The position numbers and the translations under genes are program-made. A DNA stretch of 64,000 bases from Stenotrophomonas_A sp002429615 (GTDB lineage Bacteria > Pseudomonadota > Gammaproteobacteria > Xanthomonadales > Xanthomonadaceae). Positions 24,841 to 33,828 of this stretch are shown piece after piece. The stretch covers positions 5,589-69,588 of the forward strand of contig DALZZL010000002.1 of NCBI GenBank assembly GCA_031987425.1, written 5' to 3'. Below the pieces are notes generated by a model. It made no database searches. It was not told where the DNA came from and saw nothing but the letters and a program-made list of their open reading frames with translations. The stretch's first letter is position 1. Each line of letters starts with the position of its first letter.

Positions 24841-27345
24841 ATGTCGTCTGTTTCTGCTTCGTCCGCCGCCACGCTCTCACCGGCCGCGCCACGCACCGTC
24901 GTGCACAAGTTCGGCGGCACCTCGGTCGCCGACGCCGCGCGCTATCGCCATGTCGCCCAGCTGCTGCTGGCCCGTCCAGAGACGCGCCAGGTCACCGTGG
25001 TGTCGGCGATGAAAGGCGTCACCGATGCGCTGATCGACATGGCCACCCAGGCGTCCGCCGGGCAGCCGGAATGGCGCGAGCTGTGGCACGAAACCCGCGC
25101 CCGCCATCGTGGCGCGGCGGTGGCGCTGCTGGGCGAACACGCCGGTGCGTTGATCGAATGGCTGGACCGGCAGTTCGAACAGCTGGCCGAGATCCTCGCC
25201 GCGCTGGCGGTGATCGGCGAACTGCCGCGCGAGGTGCTCGATCGCGTGCAGGGACTGGGTGAGGTGTATTCGGCGCAGCTGCTGGGCGAGCACCTTCGCG
25301 CGCTGGGCGAGCCGTGCGCGGTGCTGGATGCGCGCGAGGTGCTGGTGGTCAATCGCGGCGAACTGGGCGTAGACGTGGACTGGGGCGTCAGCGCGGAGCG
25401 GCTGGCGCGCTGGCGCGAGGCGCAACCGCATGCGCGCGTGGTGGCCACCGGCTTCGTCGCCCGCGACCGCGCCGGCCGCGTCACTACGCTGGGGCGCAAT
25501 GGCAGCGATTATTCCGGCGCGATCTTCGCCGCGCTGTTCGAGGCCGACGAACTGCACATCTGGACCGATGTCGACGGCGTGTTGTCCGCCGATCCGCGCG
25601 TGGTGCCCGAGGCGGTGCAGCTGGAGACGCTGAGCTACGACGAGGCCTGCGAGCTGGCCTATTTCGGCGCCAAGGTGGTGCATCCGCAGACGATGTCGCC
25701 GGCCATCGAGCGTGGCCTGCCGATCATCATCCGCAACACCTTCCAGCCCGAGCATCCCGGTACGCGGATCAGCGCGAGCAGCCGCGTGGGCGGGCCGATC
25801 AAGGGCCTGACCCTCAGTCCGAACCTGTCCATCCTCAATCTCGAAGGCACCGGCCTGATCGGCGTGCCCGGTACCGCCGAGCGGGTGTTCGCCGCATTGC
25901 GCAACGCGCGGGTGTCGGTGGTGATGATCTCGCAGGGCTCGTCCGAGCACTCGATCTGCTGCGTGGTGCGCGAGGAGGAGTCGGCACGCGCGCAGGAGGC
26001 GCTGCTGCTGGCGTTCACCCACGAGCTGGCGGTCGGGCAGGTGCAGCGCGTGCAGCTGACCGCCGGGGTCAGCGTGCTGGCCGCGGTCGGTGACGGCATG
26101 GCGGGCCAGCCGGGCGTCGCCGCGCGGTTGTTCGAGTCGCTGGGGCGCGCGCAGGTCAATATCCTGGCGATCGCGCAGGGCTCCTCGGAACGCAACATCT
26201 CCGTGGCCATCGACAGCGCGCATGCCACCCGCGCGCTGCGGGCCGCGCATGCCGGGTTCTGGCTGTCGCCGCAGACCTTCGCGGTCGGGGTGATCGGGCC
26301 GGGCAACGTCGGTGCGGCGTTGCTCGACCAGCTCGGCGCGGCGCAACCGCAATTGCTGGCCAAGGCCAACCTGGACCTGCGCGTGCGCGCCATCGCCTCG
26401 CGCAGCCGCATGTGCCTGGCAGAGCGCACGCTCGATGGCGACTGGCGCCCGGCCTTCGCCGGTGCGCGCGACGCCACCGACCTGGACCGGTTCACCGCGC
26501 ACCTGCTCGATGCCAACCTGCCGCACGCGGTCATCATCGACTGCAGCGGCAGCGCCAACGTGGCCGATCGCTACGCCGACTGGCTGGCCGCCGGCATCCA
26601 CGTGGTCACGCCGAACAAGCAGGCCGGCGCGGGCCCGCTGGCGCGCTATCGCGCCATCCAGGACGCCGCCGCCGGCAGCGGCGCGCGCTTCCGCTACGAG
26701 GCGACGGTGGGCGCGGGCCTGCCGGTGATCACCACGCTGCGCGACCTGGTGGATACCGGCGATCGGGTGACCTCGATCGAAGGCATCTTCTCCGGCACCT
26801 TGGCCTGGCTGTTCAACAAATACGACGGTTCGCTGCCGTTTTCCGAACTGGTCGCGCAGGCCAAGGCGATGGGCTACACCGAGCCGGACCCGCGCGATGA
26901 TCTCTCCGGCATCGACGTGGCGCGCAAGCTGGTGATCCTGGCGCGCGAAGCCGGGCGTGACCTGAGCCTGGAGGACGTGGCGGTGGAGAGCCTGGTGCCC
27001 GACGCGCTGCGCGATGGTGGCATCGACGCCTTCATGGCCGGCCTGGGCGAGGTGGATGCAGGGTTCGCGCAGCGCCTGGCGCAGGCGCGCGCGCGCGGCA
27101 ACGTGTTGCGTTACGTGGCGCAGCTGCCGCCGGACCGGGCGCCCAGCGTCGGCCTGGTGGAAGTGCCGGCCGACCACGCCTTCGCCAACCTGCATCTCAC
27201 CGACAACATCGTGCAGTTCACCACTGGGCGCTACTGCCAGAACCCGCTGGTAGTGCAGGGGCCGGGCGCCGGGCCGGAAGTGACCGCGGCCGGCGTGTTC
27301 GCCGACCTGCTGCGGGTAGCGGTGGGCGAGGGCACGCGACTGTGA
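24841..27345 (+). CDS. thrA: Bifunctional aspartokinase I / homoserine dehydrogenase I
   Basis: 834 residues. The aspartokinase domain starts with VVHKFGGTSVADA (K23 in KFGGTS) and continues through the ATP/Asp motifs TTLGRNGSDYSG and DVDGVLSADPR. Central ACT domains carry allosteric control (FAALRNARVSVVMISQGSSE; VNILAIAQGSSERNIS). The NADP site VGVIGPGNVGAALL opens the homoserine dehydrogenase domain, with KANLDLRVRAI and EATVGAGLPVI. Catalyses the first and third steps from aspartate to threonine/methionine. ATG 24841 has GAGG upstream. Threonine feedback is expected from the family. The stop overlaps thrB (GTGA). Confidence 0.97.
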   Translation: MSSVSASSAATLSPAAPRTVVHKFGGTSVADAARYRHVAQLLLARPETRQVTVVSAMKGVTDALIDMATQASAGQPEWRELWHETRARHRGAAVALLGEHAGALIEWLDRQFEQLAEILAALAVIGELPREVLDRVQGLGEVYSAQLLGEHLRALGEPCAVLDAREVLVVNRGELGVDVDWGVSAERLARWREAQPHARVVATGFVARDRAGRVTTLGRNGSDYSGAIFAALFEADELHIWTDVDGVLSADPRVVPEAVQLETLSYDEACELAYFGAKVVHPQTMSPAIERGLPIIIRNTFQPEHPGTRISASSRVGGPIKGLTLSPNLSILNLEGTGLIGVPGTAERVFAALRNARVSVVMISQGSSEHSICCVVREEESARAQEALLLAFTHELAVGQVQRVQLTAGVSVLAAVGDGMAGQPGVAARLFESLGRAQVNILAIAQGSSERNISVAIDSAHATRALRAAHAGFWLSPQTFAVGVIGPGNVGAALLDQLGAAQPQLLAKANLDLRVRAIASRSRMCLAERTLDGDWRPAFAGARDATDLDRFTAHLLDANLPHAVIIDCSGSANVADRYADWLAAGIHVVTPNKQAGAGPLARYRAIQDAAAGSGARFRYEATVGAGLPVITTLRDLVDTGDRVTSIEGIFSGTLAWLFNKYDGSLPFSELVAQAKAMGYTEPDPRDDLSGIDVARKLVILAREAGRDLSLEDVAVESLVPDALRDGGIDAFMAGLGEVDAGFAQRLAQARARGNVLRYVAQLPPDRAPSVGLVEVPADHAFANLHLTDNIVQFTTGRYCQNPLVVQGPGAGPEVTAAGVFADLLRVAVGEGTRL

Positions 27346-28265
27346 GGACGCAGGCAACGGCTTTCTCGCCGGCCTCGGTCGGCAACGCGGCGGTGGGCTT
27401 CGACATCCTGGGGCACGCCATTGCCGGTGTCGGCGATACGGTGAGCGTGCGGCGTATCGACGCGCCCGAGGTGCGTATCGTGGCGATCCGGGGCGCGGCC
27501 GTCGCGTTGCCGCGCGATGCGGAGGACAACACGGCCGGGGTGGCGCTGATCGCGCTGCGCCAGGCGTTGGCGCTGCCCTTCGGCTTCGAGGTCGAGATCG
27601 ACAAGGGCATACCGCTCGGTTCGGGAATGGGCGGCTCGGCGGCGTCGTGCGTGGCCGCGCTGGTCGCGGCGAACGCGCTGCTCGATGTGCCGCTGTCGGC
27701 GCAGGCGCTGTATCCGTTCGCGCTCGCCGGCGAGGCCGTGGCCAGCGGCGGGCGCCACGGCGACAACCTCGGCCCGATGCTGCTGGGCGGGCTGGTGCTG
27801 GCCACCGCCGATCGGCTGGTGCGGATTCCGGTGGTCGATGCCTGGCACAGCCTGCTGGTGCATCCGGACGCGGTGCTCGAAACACGTCGCGCCCGCGCCG
27901 CGTTGCAGGGCGACTACCGGCTGGGCGAATTCGTCGAACAGAGCGCGAACCTCGCCCTGGTGCTGGCCGGTTGCCATGCCGGTGATGCCGAGCTGGTGCG
28001 CGCCGGCCTGCGCGACGTGCTGGTGGAGCCACGGCGCGCGCCACTGATCGCCGGTTTCGACGCGGCCAAGCGCGCGGCACTGGCGCAGGGGGCGATGGGC
28101 GCCAGCATTTCGGGCGCCGGCCCCAGCGTGTTCGCGTGGTACGAGACCCGCGCCGCCGCCGAGGCCGCCGCGCCCGCCGTGCAGGCAGCCTTCGCCGATG
28201 CCGGCTTCGACAGCCAGGCCTGGGTCTCGCCACTGGCTTCCCCCGGCGCCCACCTGCTCGATTGA
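27342..28265 (+). CDS. thrB: Homoserine kinase (GHMP family)
   Basis: 307 residues. GHMP motifs: N-terminal ATAFSPASVGNAAVGFDILG, the ATP loop GIPLGSGMGGSAAS (about 89-102) and the C-terminal GASISGAGPSVFAW. Phosphorylates L-homoserine in the threonine pathway. GTG 27342 overlaps the thrA stop, giving coupled translation. Confidence 0.96.
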   Translation: MRTQATAFSPASVGNAAVGFDILGHAIAGVGDTVSVRRIDAPEVRIVAIRGAAVALPRDAEDNTAGVALIALRQALALPFGFEVEIDKGIPLGSGMGGSAASCVAALVAANALLDVPLSAQALYPFALAGEAVASGGRHGDNLGPMLLGGLVLATADRLVRIPVVDAWHSLLVHPDAVLETRRARAALQGDYRLGEFVEQSANLALVLAGCHAGDAELVRAGLRDVLVEPRRAPLIAGFDAAKRAALAQGAMGASISGAGPSVFAWYETRAAAEAAAPAVQAAFADAGFDSQAWVSPLASPGAHLLD

Positions 28266-28285
28266 TGTCCTTTCCAGGAGCTTCG

Positions 28286-29575
28286 ATGAACTTCATATCC
28301 ACCCGTGGCGGCGCGCCGTCCACGACCCTGAGCCAGGCGCTGGCCGCCGGCCTTGCGCCCGATGGCGGGCTGTACGTGCCGCAGACCCTGCCGGCCGCGC
28401 GCGCATTGGCGCCGGGCGCGGACCTTGCGGCTAGTACCGCTGCATTGCTGCAACCTTTCTTCGACGGTGACGCGCTGTCCTACGTATTGGCCGATATCTG
28501 CACCGAGGCCTATGCCTTTCCCGCACCGTTGCGGGCGTTGGCCACGCCGGGCGATCACGTGCTGGAGCTTTTCCACGGCCCGACCGCGGCGTTCAAGGAT
28601 TTCGGCGCGCGCTTTCTCGCCGCCTGCCTGCGTCGCTTGCCGCGCGCTGATTCGCGCGAACTGACCATTCTCGTCGCCACCTCCGGCGATACCGGCGCGG
28701 CCGTGGCCGCCGCCTTCCATCGCCAGCCGGGCGTGCGGGTGGTGGTGCTGTATCCGGACGGGCGCGTCTCGCCGCGGCAGGCGCACCAGCTCGGCTGCTT
28801 CGGCGACAACATCCATGCGCTGCGCGTGGCCGGCGCGTTCGACGACTGCCAGGCGATGGTCAAGCGCGCGCTCAACGACGCGTCCTTGCAGGCCAGGGTG
28901 CCGTTGAGTTCGGCCAACAGCATCAGCCTGGGCCGCTGGTTGCCGCAGATGGGGTATTACGCTGACGCCGCGCTGCGCCATCACGCCGCCACCGGCCGCG
29001 TGCTCAACCTGGTGGTGCCGACCGGCAATCTCGGCAATGCGCTGGCGGCGATCCTGGCGCGCCAGCTCGGCATTCCGCTCGGTCGCATCGTGCTGGCGAC
29101 CAATGCCAACCGGGTCCTGCCGGATTACTTCGACGGCGGTGATTACCAGCCGGCGGCGAGCGTGGCGACGCTGGCCAACGCCATGGACGTGGGCGCGCCG
29201 AGCAATTTCGAGCGGCTGCGTTGGCTGTACCAGGGAGATGATGCCGCGCTGCGTGCGGCCTTCGCGGCGTACTCGGTCGATGATGCGACCATCCGCCGCA
29301 CCTTGGCCGAGCGTCATCGTCGCTTCGGCGAGGTGTTCTGCCCGCATACCGCCACCGCGGTGCATGTGCTGGAAACCTTGCGTGCACAAGGGGTGCAGGG
29401 CGACTGGGCGGTCGCGGCGACCGCGCATCCGGCCAAGTTCGACAGCGTCGTGGAGCCGCTGATCGGCACCCCGGTTCCGGTACCTGAATCGCTGGCCGCG
29501 CTGCTGCAGCGGCCGGCACGGGCCGAGCCGCTGGCGGCGGAGTATGCTGCGCTCCGGCAGTGGCTGACCGCCTGA
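28286..29575 (+). CDS. thrC: Threonine synthase
   Basis: 429 residues, the E. coli-type enzyme. N-terminal MNFISTRGGAPSTTLSQALA; PLP-lysine in ELFHGPTAAFKDFGARF; LVATSGDTGAAVAAAF; NSISLGRWLPQMGYY; and the phosphate-binding loop VVPTGNLGNALAA. It converts O-phosphohomoserine to threonine. The start at 28286 has AGGAG upstream, 20 nt after thrB. No terminator seen after it. Confidence 0.97.
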   Translation: MNFISTRGGAPSTTLSQALAAGLAPDGGLYVPQTLPAARALAPGADLAASTAALLQPFFDGDALSYVLADICTEAYAFPAPLRALATPGDHVLELFHGPTAAFKDFGARFLAACLRRLPRADSRELTILVATSGDTGAAVAAAFHRQPGVRVVVLYPDGRVSPRQAHQLGCFGDNIHALRVAGAFDDCQAMVKRALNDASLQARVPLSSANSISLGRWLPQMGYYADAALRHHAATGRVLNLVVPTGNLGNALAAILARQLGIPLGRIVLATNANRVLPDYFDGGDYQPAASVATLANAMDVGAPSNFERLRWLYQGDDAALRAAFAAYSVDDATIRRTLAERHRRFGEVFCPHTATAVHVLETLRAQGVQGDWAVAATAHPAKFDSVVEPLIGTPVPVPESLAALLQRPARAEPLAAEYAALRQWLTA

Positions 29576-29700
29576 GCGGTAGCCGAACAGGGGCGCATGG
29601 ACGCCTTGGGAGCCCCGTTTGCCGTCGCCATATCGGTGTTTCCCCGGGGAGCTGGACGGATTCGGTTTCTCCTGCCATTGCAGATGACAGGTGTTCGTCC

Positions 29701-30504
29701 ATGCGCGCTTTGCTGAAACTCACCACGATCGCCGCCCTGTGCGCCCTCGCGTCTGCGGCGACCGCCAAGCTGGCCGTACCCGCGCAGCGCGCGGACGAGC
29801 TGGCGCCCACACCTGTGCCGGATGCCGCGGTGGCCGTCGCCAGCGTCAAGGCGCCGTTGGCGGGCGTGGCCCTGGTCGACGCCCTGGTGCACCAGGCGCC
29901 GACCATCGACCGGCATGTGCTGAGCCTGGCCACCGAGGCGCTGCAGTGCGCGCGCCGCCACCAGCAGGTGGGCGAGGACGCGGTGCTGAGCGTGATCGAC
30001 TATTCGCGGCCTTCCACCGAGCGGCGCCTGTGGGTGTTCGACCTGGCGCGGCAGCGCCTGCTGTTCCAGGAATGGGTCGCGCATGGCCGCAACACCGGCG
30101 ACAACCTCGCCGCGCGGTTCTCCAACAGCGATGGCAGCTTCATGTCCAGCATCGGGGCATTCACCGCGCAGGAGACCTACACCGGGCACAACGGCTATTC
30201 GCTGCGACTGCAGGGGCTGGAGCCGGGTTTCAACGACCATGCGCGTGATCGCGCCATCGTCATCCACGGTGCGCCGTACGTCAGCGAGGCGGTGATCCAC
30301 AGCCAGGGCCGGCTGGGCCGCAGCCTGGGTTGTCCGGCGGTGCGCCCTGCGGTGGCCAGGCAGTTGATCGACACCCTGCAGGGTGGCTCGTTCGTGTTCG
30401 CCTATTACCCCGACAGCCAGTGGCTCAAGCGCTCACACCTGCTGATGGCCGATTGCGGTGGGCAGCTGGCGCAGGCCACACCAGTGGTCGCCGCGCGGCA
30501 TTGA
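29701..30504 (+). CDS. Murein L,D-transpeptidase catalytic domain protein (YkuD_2 type), exported
   Basis: 267 residues. Signal-like N-terminus (MRALLKLTTIAALCALASAA). The catalytic region is of the YkuD_2/PF13645 type: WVAHGRNTGD, IVIHGAPYVSEAVI (His189) and RLGRSLGCPAV (Cys211). Such proteins are expected to act on peptidoglycan stems in the periplasm. About 125 bases separate it from thrC. Convergent with fnr (21 nt between stops). Activity is inferred from the intact His/Cys pair. Confidence 0.85.
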   Translation: MRALLKLTTIAALCALASAATAKLAVPAQRADELAPTPVPDAAVAVASVKAPLAGVALVDALVHQAPTIDRHVLSLATEALQCARRHQQVGEDAVLSVIDYSRPSTERRLWVFDLARQRLLFQEWVAHGRNTGDNLAARFSNSDGSFMSSIGAFTAQETYTGHNGYSLRLQGLEPGFNDHARDRAIVIHGAPYVSEAVIHSQGRLGRSLGCPAVRPAVARQLIDTLQGGSFVFAYYPDSQWLKRSHLLMADCGGQLAQATPVVAARH

Positions 30505-30525
30505 GGCCACCGCGCCGGCACTCGC

Positions 30526-31284
30526 TCAGGCGATATCGCCGGCGAGGCGCTGCAGGCCGGGGAGGTCGAGAATCTGCACCCGGTGCAGCTGCGGCAGGGC
30601 AATGAGGGCCTGCTGGCGCAGCTTGGTGAAGGTGCGGCTCACCGTTTCCATGGTCAGGCCGAGGTGGTCGGCGATGTCGCCACGGCCCATCGGCAGGTTG
30701 ACCACGTCATTGGGCTGCCCCGACAGCGCGCCGCGCGCGCCCAGCCGCAGCAGGAAATGCGCCAGGCGCTCGCTGGGCTGCAGGCGGGCGAGCAGCAGGC
30801 CGGCATCCTGCGCGGCGGCCAGCTCCATGCTGGTGCGCTGCATGAGCTTGCGTTCCAGCTGCGGATACTGCTCGCGCAGGCGACGCATTTCCGCCAGTGG
30901 CGTGCGGCAGGCGCGGCTTTCGCAGATGGCTTCGATGTCGTGCCGGTGACGCAGGCTCTCGGTCAGGCCGACATAGTCGCCGGGCAGCACGAAGCCGGTG
31001 ATCTGGCGGCGGCCGTCCGGCAGGGTGCGTACCAGCCGCAGCGCGCCGTCGGTCAGCGTGTACACGTACTGGCGGGCATCCCCGGCGCGCGCCAGGGTCG
31101 CCCCGGCGGCCAGCCGCAGCGGCTGGGTGACCTCGTCGAGCGCGGCCATTTCGTGGCCGGACAGCGCCGAACACACCGCCCGGCCGCGGACGCCGCATTG
31201 GGCGCATTCCAGCACCGGCGCGTCATCGCCACCGGGACTGGCCGGTGTGCAGGGCAGGGGGCTGACGAGGGCTGGCCGATACAT
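30526..31284 (-). CDS. fnr: FNR-type CRP-family oxygen-responsive regulator
   Basis: 252 residues. N-terminal cysteines C27, C30 and C38 (CAQCGVRGRAVC, spacing 2 and 7) and a central Cys in ESRACRTPL fit a [4Fe-4S] oxygen sensor; FNR of E. coli has spacing 2 and 5. The cyclic-nucleotide-like barrel is about 45-160. The DNA-recognition helix reads GLTMETVSRTF, with E-x-x-S-R as in FNR, predicting a TTGAT half-site. ATG 31284 gives family length; ATG 31326 is an in-frame alternative, and neither has a good ribosome-binding site. Divergent from hisS. Confidence 0.85.
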   Translation of the reverse strand: MYRPALVSPLPCTPASPGGDDAPVLECAQCGVRGRAVCSALSGHEMAALDEVTQPLRLAAGATLARAGDARQYVYTLTDGALRLVRTLPDGRRQITGFVLPGDYVGLTESLRHRHDIEAICESRACRTPLAEMRRLREQYPQLERKLMQRTSMELAAAQDAGLLLARLQPSERLAHFLLRLGARGALSGQPNDVVNLPMGRGDIADHLGLTMETVSRTFTKLRQQALIALPQLHRVQILDLPGLQRLAGDIA

Positions 31285-31401
31285 GGGCACCGGAATGCGG
31301 TGGACGACAGCGCCATCATACGCCATGCGGTGCGGACGGCCGCCTGCCGTTAGAATTGTGCGTTCTTGTTCCCCCCAACCGTCGTCGCAGGAGTTCCACC
31401 A

Positions 31402-32817
31402 GTGATCAAGCCCCGTACGCCGCCCGGCATCATGGAACTGCTGCCGCGCGAGCAGATCGCGTTCCAGCGCATGCTGGACGTCATCCGCCGCAACTACGAG
31501 CGGTTCGGGTTCCTGCCGGTGGAGACGCCGGTGTTCGAGCTGTCGGACGTGCTGCTGACCAAGTCCGGTGGCGAGACCGAGCGCCAGGTGTATTTCGTCC
31601 AGTCCACCGGTGCGCTGGCCAATGCCGCCGCCGCGGGCGAAGGCGCCGAGGGCGGGCTGCCGGAACTGGCGCTGCGCTTCGACCTCACCGTGCCGCTGGC
31701 GCGCTACGTCGCCGAACACGAGCACGAGCTGGCGTTCCCGTTCCGCCGCTACCAGATGCAGCGCGTGTATCGCGGCGAGCGCGCGCAGCGCGGCCGCTTC
31801 CGTGAGTTCTACCAGTGCGACATCGACGTGATCGGCAAGGATGTGCTGAGCATCCGCTATGACGCCGAGGTGCTGGCGGTGATCCATGCGGTGTTCTCCG
31901 AGCTGGAGATCGGCGAATTCGCCATCCAGCTCAACAACCGCAAGCTGATGCGTGGTTTCTTCGAAAGCCTGGGCGTGGCCGAGGGTGAGCGCCAGCTGGC
32001 GGTGCTGCGCGAGGTCGACAAGCTCGACAAGCGCGGTGCCGATTACGTGCGCGAGACGCTCACCGGCGCCGAGTTCGGCATCCCGGCCGAGCAGGTCGAG
32101 AAGATCCTCGATTTTGTCTCCTATCGCTCCAGCGGGCATGCCGATGCCTGGGCCAAGCTCGACCAGCTGGCCGCGCTGGCCCCGGTGGGGGAGTCGGCGT
32201 TGCTGCAGGGCGTGATGGAGCTGCGCGACGTGCTGGCGCTGGTCAAGGCGCTGGGCGTACCGGAAAGCGCCTATTGCCTGAATTTCTCCATCGCCCGCGG
32301 CCTGGACTACTACACCGGCACCGTCTACGAGACCCTGCTCAAGGATCATCCACAGATCGGCTCGATCTGCTCGGGCGGCCGTTACGAGAACCTGGCCAGC
32401 CACTACACAAAGTCGAAGCTGCCGGGCGTGGGCATCTCGATCGGCCTGACCCGCCTGTTCTGGCAGCTGCGCGAGGCCGGCCTGATCGCCGGTATCGAAG
32501 CCAGCAGCGTGCAGGCGCTGGTCGCGCTGATGGACGAGCACCAGCTGGAGGACTCGCTGGATATCGCCCGTCGCCTGCGCGCGGCCGGCATCAATACCGA
32601 AGTGCAGATGGAGCCGAAGAAGATCGGCAAGCAGTTCCAGTACGCGTCCAAGGCCGGTATCCGCTTCGTGGTGCTGGCCGGTGACGACGAACGCGCCAAG
32701 GGCGTGGTGGCGGTGAAGGACCTGGTCCGCGAGCAGCAGTTCGAGGTGGCGCGGACCGAACTCGGCGATACGCTGCGCGTGGAGCTGGAGCAGGCCAAGG
32801 TGTTCGGCGAAGGCTGA
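31402..32817 (+). CDS. hisS: Histidyl-tRNA synthetase
   Basis: 471 residues, class II synthetase. Motif 1 region (MELLPREQIAFQRM), motif 2 (FRRYQMQRVYRGERAQRGR), the histidine-binding block SIARGLDYYTGTVYE and motif 3 (GVGISIGLTRLFW) are all present. The anticodon-binding alpha/beta domain is at the end (VQALVALMDE...). Longer than E. coli HisRS (424), with insertions rather than a fusion. GTG 31402 with AGGAG upstream. A terminator follows. Confidence 0.96.
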   Translation: MIKPRTPPGIMELLPREQIAFQRMLDVIRRNYERFGFLPVETPVFELSDVLLTKSGGETERQVYFVQSTGALANAAAAGEGAEGGLPELALRFDLTVPLARYVAEHEHELAFPFRRYQMQRVYRGERAQRGRFREFYQCDIDVIGKDVLSIRYDAEVLAVIHAVFSELEIGEFAIQLNNRKLMRGFFESLGVAEGERQLAVLREVDKLDKRGADYVRETLTGAEFGIPAEQVEKILDFVSYRSSGHADAWAKLDQLAALAPVGESALLQGVMELRDVLALVKALGVPESAYCLNFSIARGLDYYTGTVYETLLKDHPQIGSICSGGRYENLASHYTKSKLPGVGISIGLTRLFWQLREAGLIAGIEASSVQALVALMDEHQLEDSLDIARRLRAAGINTEVQMEPKKIGKQFQYASKAGIRFVVLAGDDERAKGVVAVKDLVREQQFEVARTELGDTLRVELEQAKVFGEG

Positions 32818-32841
32818 CCCGTTGGCGGGAAAATCCTTACA

Positions 32842-32870
32842 GCGAAGGGTCGCCTTGGGCGACCCTTCGT
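32842..32870 (+). terminator. Terminator after hisS
   Basis: Perfect 12-bp stem (32843-32854 with 32858-32869), loop TTG. It is followed by a T-containing but not T-rich tail (TCGTTCT), so termination strength is uncertain. Confidence 0.7.
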
Positions 32871-32966
32871 CGTTCTGGTGGATGAGCCGAAACCTCTAGT
32901 TTCCAGGTCGCGCGCCGGCGCCCCCACTGTCACTCTCTTCCGCAATGGATGCGTGGGGTGACGGAG

Positions 32967-33479
32967 ATGCGGAAGTACCTGGATGCGGATGATGTCTATC
33001 AGGAGACCTCAGCGGCGGCGGCGCCGAACTGGCTGCTGGGGCTGCTGGCGTTTGCGTTGTTCGAGGAGCAGCGCCTGGAGTGGATGCGGCATCGGCGTGA
33101 GATTGCCAATGCCGCACCGAGCAGTGAGGAGATCCAGGCCTGGTACGAATCGCAGCCGCAAGGCGCGGTGGCCAGGGCCCTGGTGAGTGCGGAGATGCTG
33201 CTGGGGGGTTACGGCACGCATTCGGCGGAAGTCTTTGGTGAGGATCATCGTCGGCAGATCGCCGACGGCGTGGTGGTGGCGGAGATTCGTCGGCTGGGCC
33301 GTTGGGGGCCACAGTTGGGCCTGAACGTCATGGGCGGCCTGATCGGCTCGATGGTGTTCACCGCCTTGCTGGTTCTCCTCGGGACGTTCCTGTTGAACGG
33401 TCCCTCGGCCGAGGATTTCGCCAGACAGTTCACACACAGCGTGGAGAAGGGACATGTCCAACACCGAAACAACCCGTGA
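32967..33479 (+). CDS. Hypothetical protein with one C-terminal membrane helix
   Basis: About 170 residues. Soluble helical N-terminal part (RKYLDADDVYQETSAAAAPN, LFEEQRLEWMRHRREIA) and a hydrophobic helix near 131-150 (GGLIGSMVFTALLVLLGTFLL), so probably anchored by its C-terminus. Start uncertain: ATG 32967 is taken with GGGGTG upstream, but ATG 32949 and GTG 32958 are in frame. Overlaps the next gene by 26 nt. No family recognised. Confidence 0.55.
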   Translation: MRKYLDADDVYQETSAAAAPNWLLGLLAFALFEEQRLEWMRHRREIANAAPSSEEIQAWYESQPQGAVARALVSAEMLLGGYGTHSAEVFGEDHRRQIADGVVVAEIRRLGRWGPQLGLNVMGGLIGSMVFTALLVLLGTFLLNGPSAEDFARQFTHSVEKGHVQHRNNP

Positions 33480-33696
33480 GCGCGCCCGCGCGGCTGCCCT
33501 GAAGGCCCTGTGGGATGGCACCTACAGCGGCGACAGGGCGCGCGCCAGCATCGGGGCGCTGTTGTCCCGGCACGGCGAGATATCGCACAGCTCGGCATTG
33601 GCGCTCTGCGCGGCTTTTCAGGCGATGAGGACGCTGGGACCGCGCGAGCAGTACCTGTCCCCGCCGGAGTCGCCGTCGCCGATAGACCCGGAGTAG
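33454..33696 (+). CDS. Small hypothetical protein
   Basis: 80 residues (MSNTETTRERARAAALKALW...). Helical N-terminus and a Pro-rich tail (PPESPSPIDPE). GGAGAAGGG lies just before ATG 33454, inside the end of the previous gene, so the two are coupled. No family recognised. Confidence 0.5.
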   Translation: MSNTETTRERARAAALKALWDGTYSGDRARASIGALLSRHGEISHSSALALCAAFQAMRTLGPREQYLSPPESPSPIDPE

Positions 33697-33795
33697 CGCT
33701 GACGCCCTCGCGCTGACTCCCGCGCGGCGGCTCGCCCGCGCCGCCGCGCGCCGCAGCCGGTTCAGCCACCGGTCTTGCTTGAGGGGGTTATTTGT

Positions 33796-33825
33796 ATTAA
33801 TGTACTAACGCGCTATTACATTAAT
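33796..33825. promoter_or_regulatory. Palindromic operator and promoter of the his regulator/operon
   Basis: Perfect 9-bp inverted repeat: ATTAATGTA at 33796-33804 and TACATTAAT at 33817-33825, 12-bp spacer. It ends 4 bp before the regulator ATG. An AT-rich island in GC-rich DNA. TACTAA (33803-33808), with TTGAGG 18 bp upstream, is a possible promoter inside it. Probable autoregulatory site for the TrpR-family protein encoded next. Confidence 0.75.
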
Positions 33826-33828
33826 CCA

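Noticed and set aside
24877..28323. 1148-codon open frame on the minus strand opposite thrABC
   Set aside because: It is the antisense shadow of high-GC genes: Arg/His/Gly/Ala-rich, no domains, and it crosses three certain genes.
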